A stretch of DNA of 5,653 nucleotides from Candidatus Sericytochromatia bacterium (GTDB lineage Bacteria; Cyanobacteriota; Sericytochromatia; UBA7694; JACMQJ01), in the NCBI GenBank assembly GCA_014377055.1, contig JACMQJ010000383.1:1-5653 (forward strand), given 5' to 3'. Positions within the stretch are counted from its first letter, which is position 1. Every line of letters begins with the position of its first letter. Positions 4,978 through 5,653 of the stretch are shown here, piece after piece. A model generated the notes under the pieces. That model did not search any database, was not told the origin of the DNA, and was given only the letters and a program-made list of their open reading frames with translations. Both the position numbers and the translations under genes were made by a program.

Positions 4978-5580
4978 TTAAAAATATTTTGAAAGTTGTT
5001 GTGATGAAGCAACCCAAGTACTAACATTATTTGGGGTTATACCTACATTCATGCCTCTATTTGCACCTGCTGCATTAGCCAATTGAGCTAAAACAGCTTG
5101 ATCAGATAGATTGGTTATTCTTGATAAATCAGTTGCATTTTTGATACCAGCATCTTGTAAAACCATTGCTTGTATTGGATTCATACCTGTACGAACAAGA
5201 TCCGCTCTGCCGACCCATAGTGTAACATTGTTTGATATTCTTGCTGCATTAGCTGACGATGTAATAAATGGTATATCTCCCGCAATAGCGTTTAAAACAA
5301 CTTTTCCTAACCAATTACTACCAACTCTAAGTAACGAACTTGAATTACCCATAAAAAATTTACTAAATTTTCCAGCTGTTGCAGTATCTTCTGCGATCAA
5401 TTGGCTAACTGGATAGCTATTTGTTCCAGCGTTAAGAGTTGAATAATTATTACTTGGGCTAAATCCATCAGTAGGAAAAGTCTGATTATTAGTTCCTATA
5501 TTTGCAGTAGGTGCTCCCTGAACTGGTGAGTTACTATAGTTTGTATTTACAGGAGGTGTGTTAGAAATGTTATTTAGCAT
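4978..5580 (-). CDS. DUF4332-like helix-hairpin-helix protein with disordered N-terminus
   Basis: A 200-residue protein from the ATG at 5580. Residues 1-60 are rich in Asn, Ser, Thr, Pro and Gly with almost no charge, and are probably disordered. Residues about 68-115 are of mixed character with a hydrophobic stretch (WLGKVVLNAIAGDIPFI, 90-106), not a clear membrane segment. Residues about 117-196 resemble DUF4332: NNVTLWVGRADLVRTGMNP, QAMVLQDAGIKNATDL, then ITPNNVSTWVASSQQL. The NNVxxWV pattern occurs twice (117-123 and 184-190), as expected for repeated helix-hairpin-helix units. Such folds often bind nucleic acid, but the role of this family is unknown. An in-frame ATG at 5592 exists, but it overlaps the stop codon of the upstream open frame and sits directly against the AGGTGG ribosome site, so 5580 (12-nt spacing) is preferred. 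The gene converges with the 153-residue gene across the repeat cluster. Confidence 0.75.
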   Translation of the reverse strand: MLNNISNTPPVNTNYSNSPVQGAPTANIGTNNQTFPTDGFSPSNNYSTLNAGTNSYPVSQLIAEDTATAGKFSKFFMGNSSSLLRVGSNWLGKVVLNAIAGDIPFITSSANAARISNNVTLWVGRADLVRTGMNPIQAMVLQDAGIKNATDLSRITNLSDQAVLAQLANAAGANRGMNVGITPNNVSTWVASSQQLSKYF

Positions 5581-5585
5581 ATTTA

Positions 5586-5653
5586 TTACCATCCACCTGT
5601 TGGTTTTATTCTATTAATAATACTGTCAATAAAACTTGTTACACTATCAGAAA
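5586..5653 (-). CDS. C-terminal end of an upstream gene, cut by the window edge
   Basis: Reading the minus strand from the window edge, only one of the three frames stays open. It encodes 21 full codons ending ...IINRIKPTGGW with a TAA stop at 5588-5586; the other two frames stop within five codons. The stop lies 5 nt before the preferred ATG of the DUF4332-like gene, and the AGGTGG ribosome site falls inside these last codons. This is the typical layout of two genes in one operon. Too little is visible to name the product, and a chance open stretch of this length cannot be excluded. Confidence 0.5.
   Translation of the reverse strand, partial: SDSVTSFIDSIINRIKPTGGW
5593..5598 (-). promoter_or_regulatory. 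Ribosome-binding site deciding the DUF4332-like start
   Basis: On the minus strand AGGTGG is immediately followed by ATG (5592) and, 12 nt on, by a second in-frame ATG (5580). Zero spacing makes the first ATG unlikely to be used. Twelve nt is slightly long but workable. Confidence 0.45.

Noticed and set aside
5111..5416. Plus-strand open frame of 101 codons inside the DUF4332-like gene
   Set aside because: It lies opposite the part of the minus-strand gene with the best domain resemblance. Its hydrophobic composition is what the complement of that sequence would give.
5603..5629. TTGACA (5629-5624, minus) with TAAAAC 15 nt downstream, as a promoter for the DUF4332-like gene
   Set aside because: The -35 is perfect, but the spacing is short and the -10 poor. 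The stretch is better explained as the end of an upstream coding region.

Overview
The window is AT-rich (by eye about 70 % A+T) and densely coded. Its small uniform genes, Shine-Dalgarno sites and standard stop codons indicate a low-GC bacterium. Three things point tentatively to the cyanobacterial side branch (Melainabacteria/Vampirovibrionia-like): a HugZ-type protein with a DUF2470 tail, a FHA-GAF-class III cyclase architecture, and short GC-rich palindromic repeats whose heads resemble CCCCCAGCCC. This is an inference; no rRNA or other marker gene is present.

Left part (85-2634, minus strand): a two-gene unit. A HugZ/pyridoxamine-oxidase-like heme protein is followed after 3 nt, in the same reading frame, by a large signalling enzyme. 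That enzyme has a degenerate FHA domain, a GAF domain, a class III nucleotide cyclase with all catalytic residues, and a C-terminal PilZ domain with an intact c-di-GMP-binding signature. It is therefore a candidate point of contact between cAMP and c-di-GMP signalling, possibly linked to heme.

Middle (2635-4768, plus strand): a 134-nt divergent promoter region, then a histidine phosphatase and a PhzF-family isomerase 4 nt apart, so probably co-transcribed. After a 61-nt gap comes a 153-residue conserved uncharacterised protein with a CNCGH motif.

Right part (4769-5653): a 209-nt convergent intergenic region packed with a REP-like repeat cluster: three hairpins, one extra head without a hairpin, and two copies in inverted orientation. 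Beyond it, on the minus strand, lies a 200-residue protein with a disordered Asn/Ser/Thr/Pro-rich N-terminus and a DUF4332-like helix-hairpin-helix C-terminus. Just upstream of it is the last part of another minus-strand gene, cut by the window edge. Positions 1-84 hold nothing I can assign.
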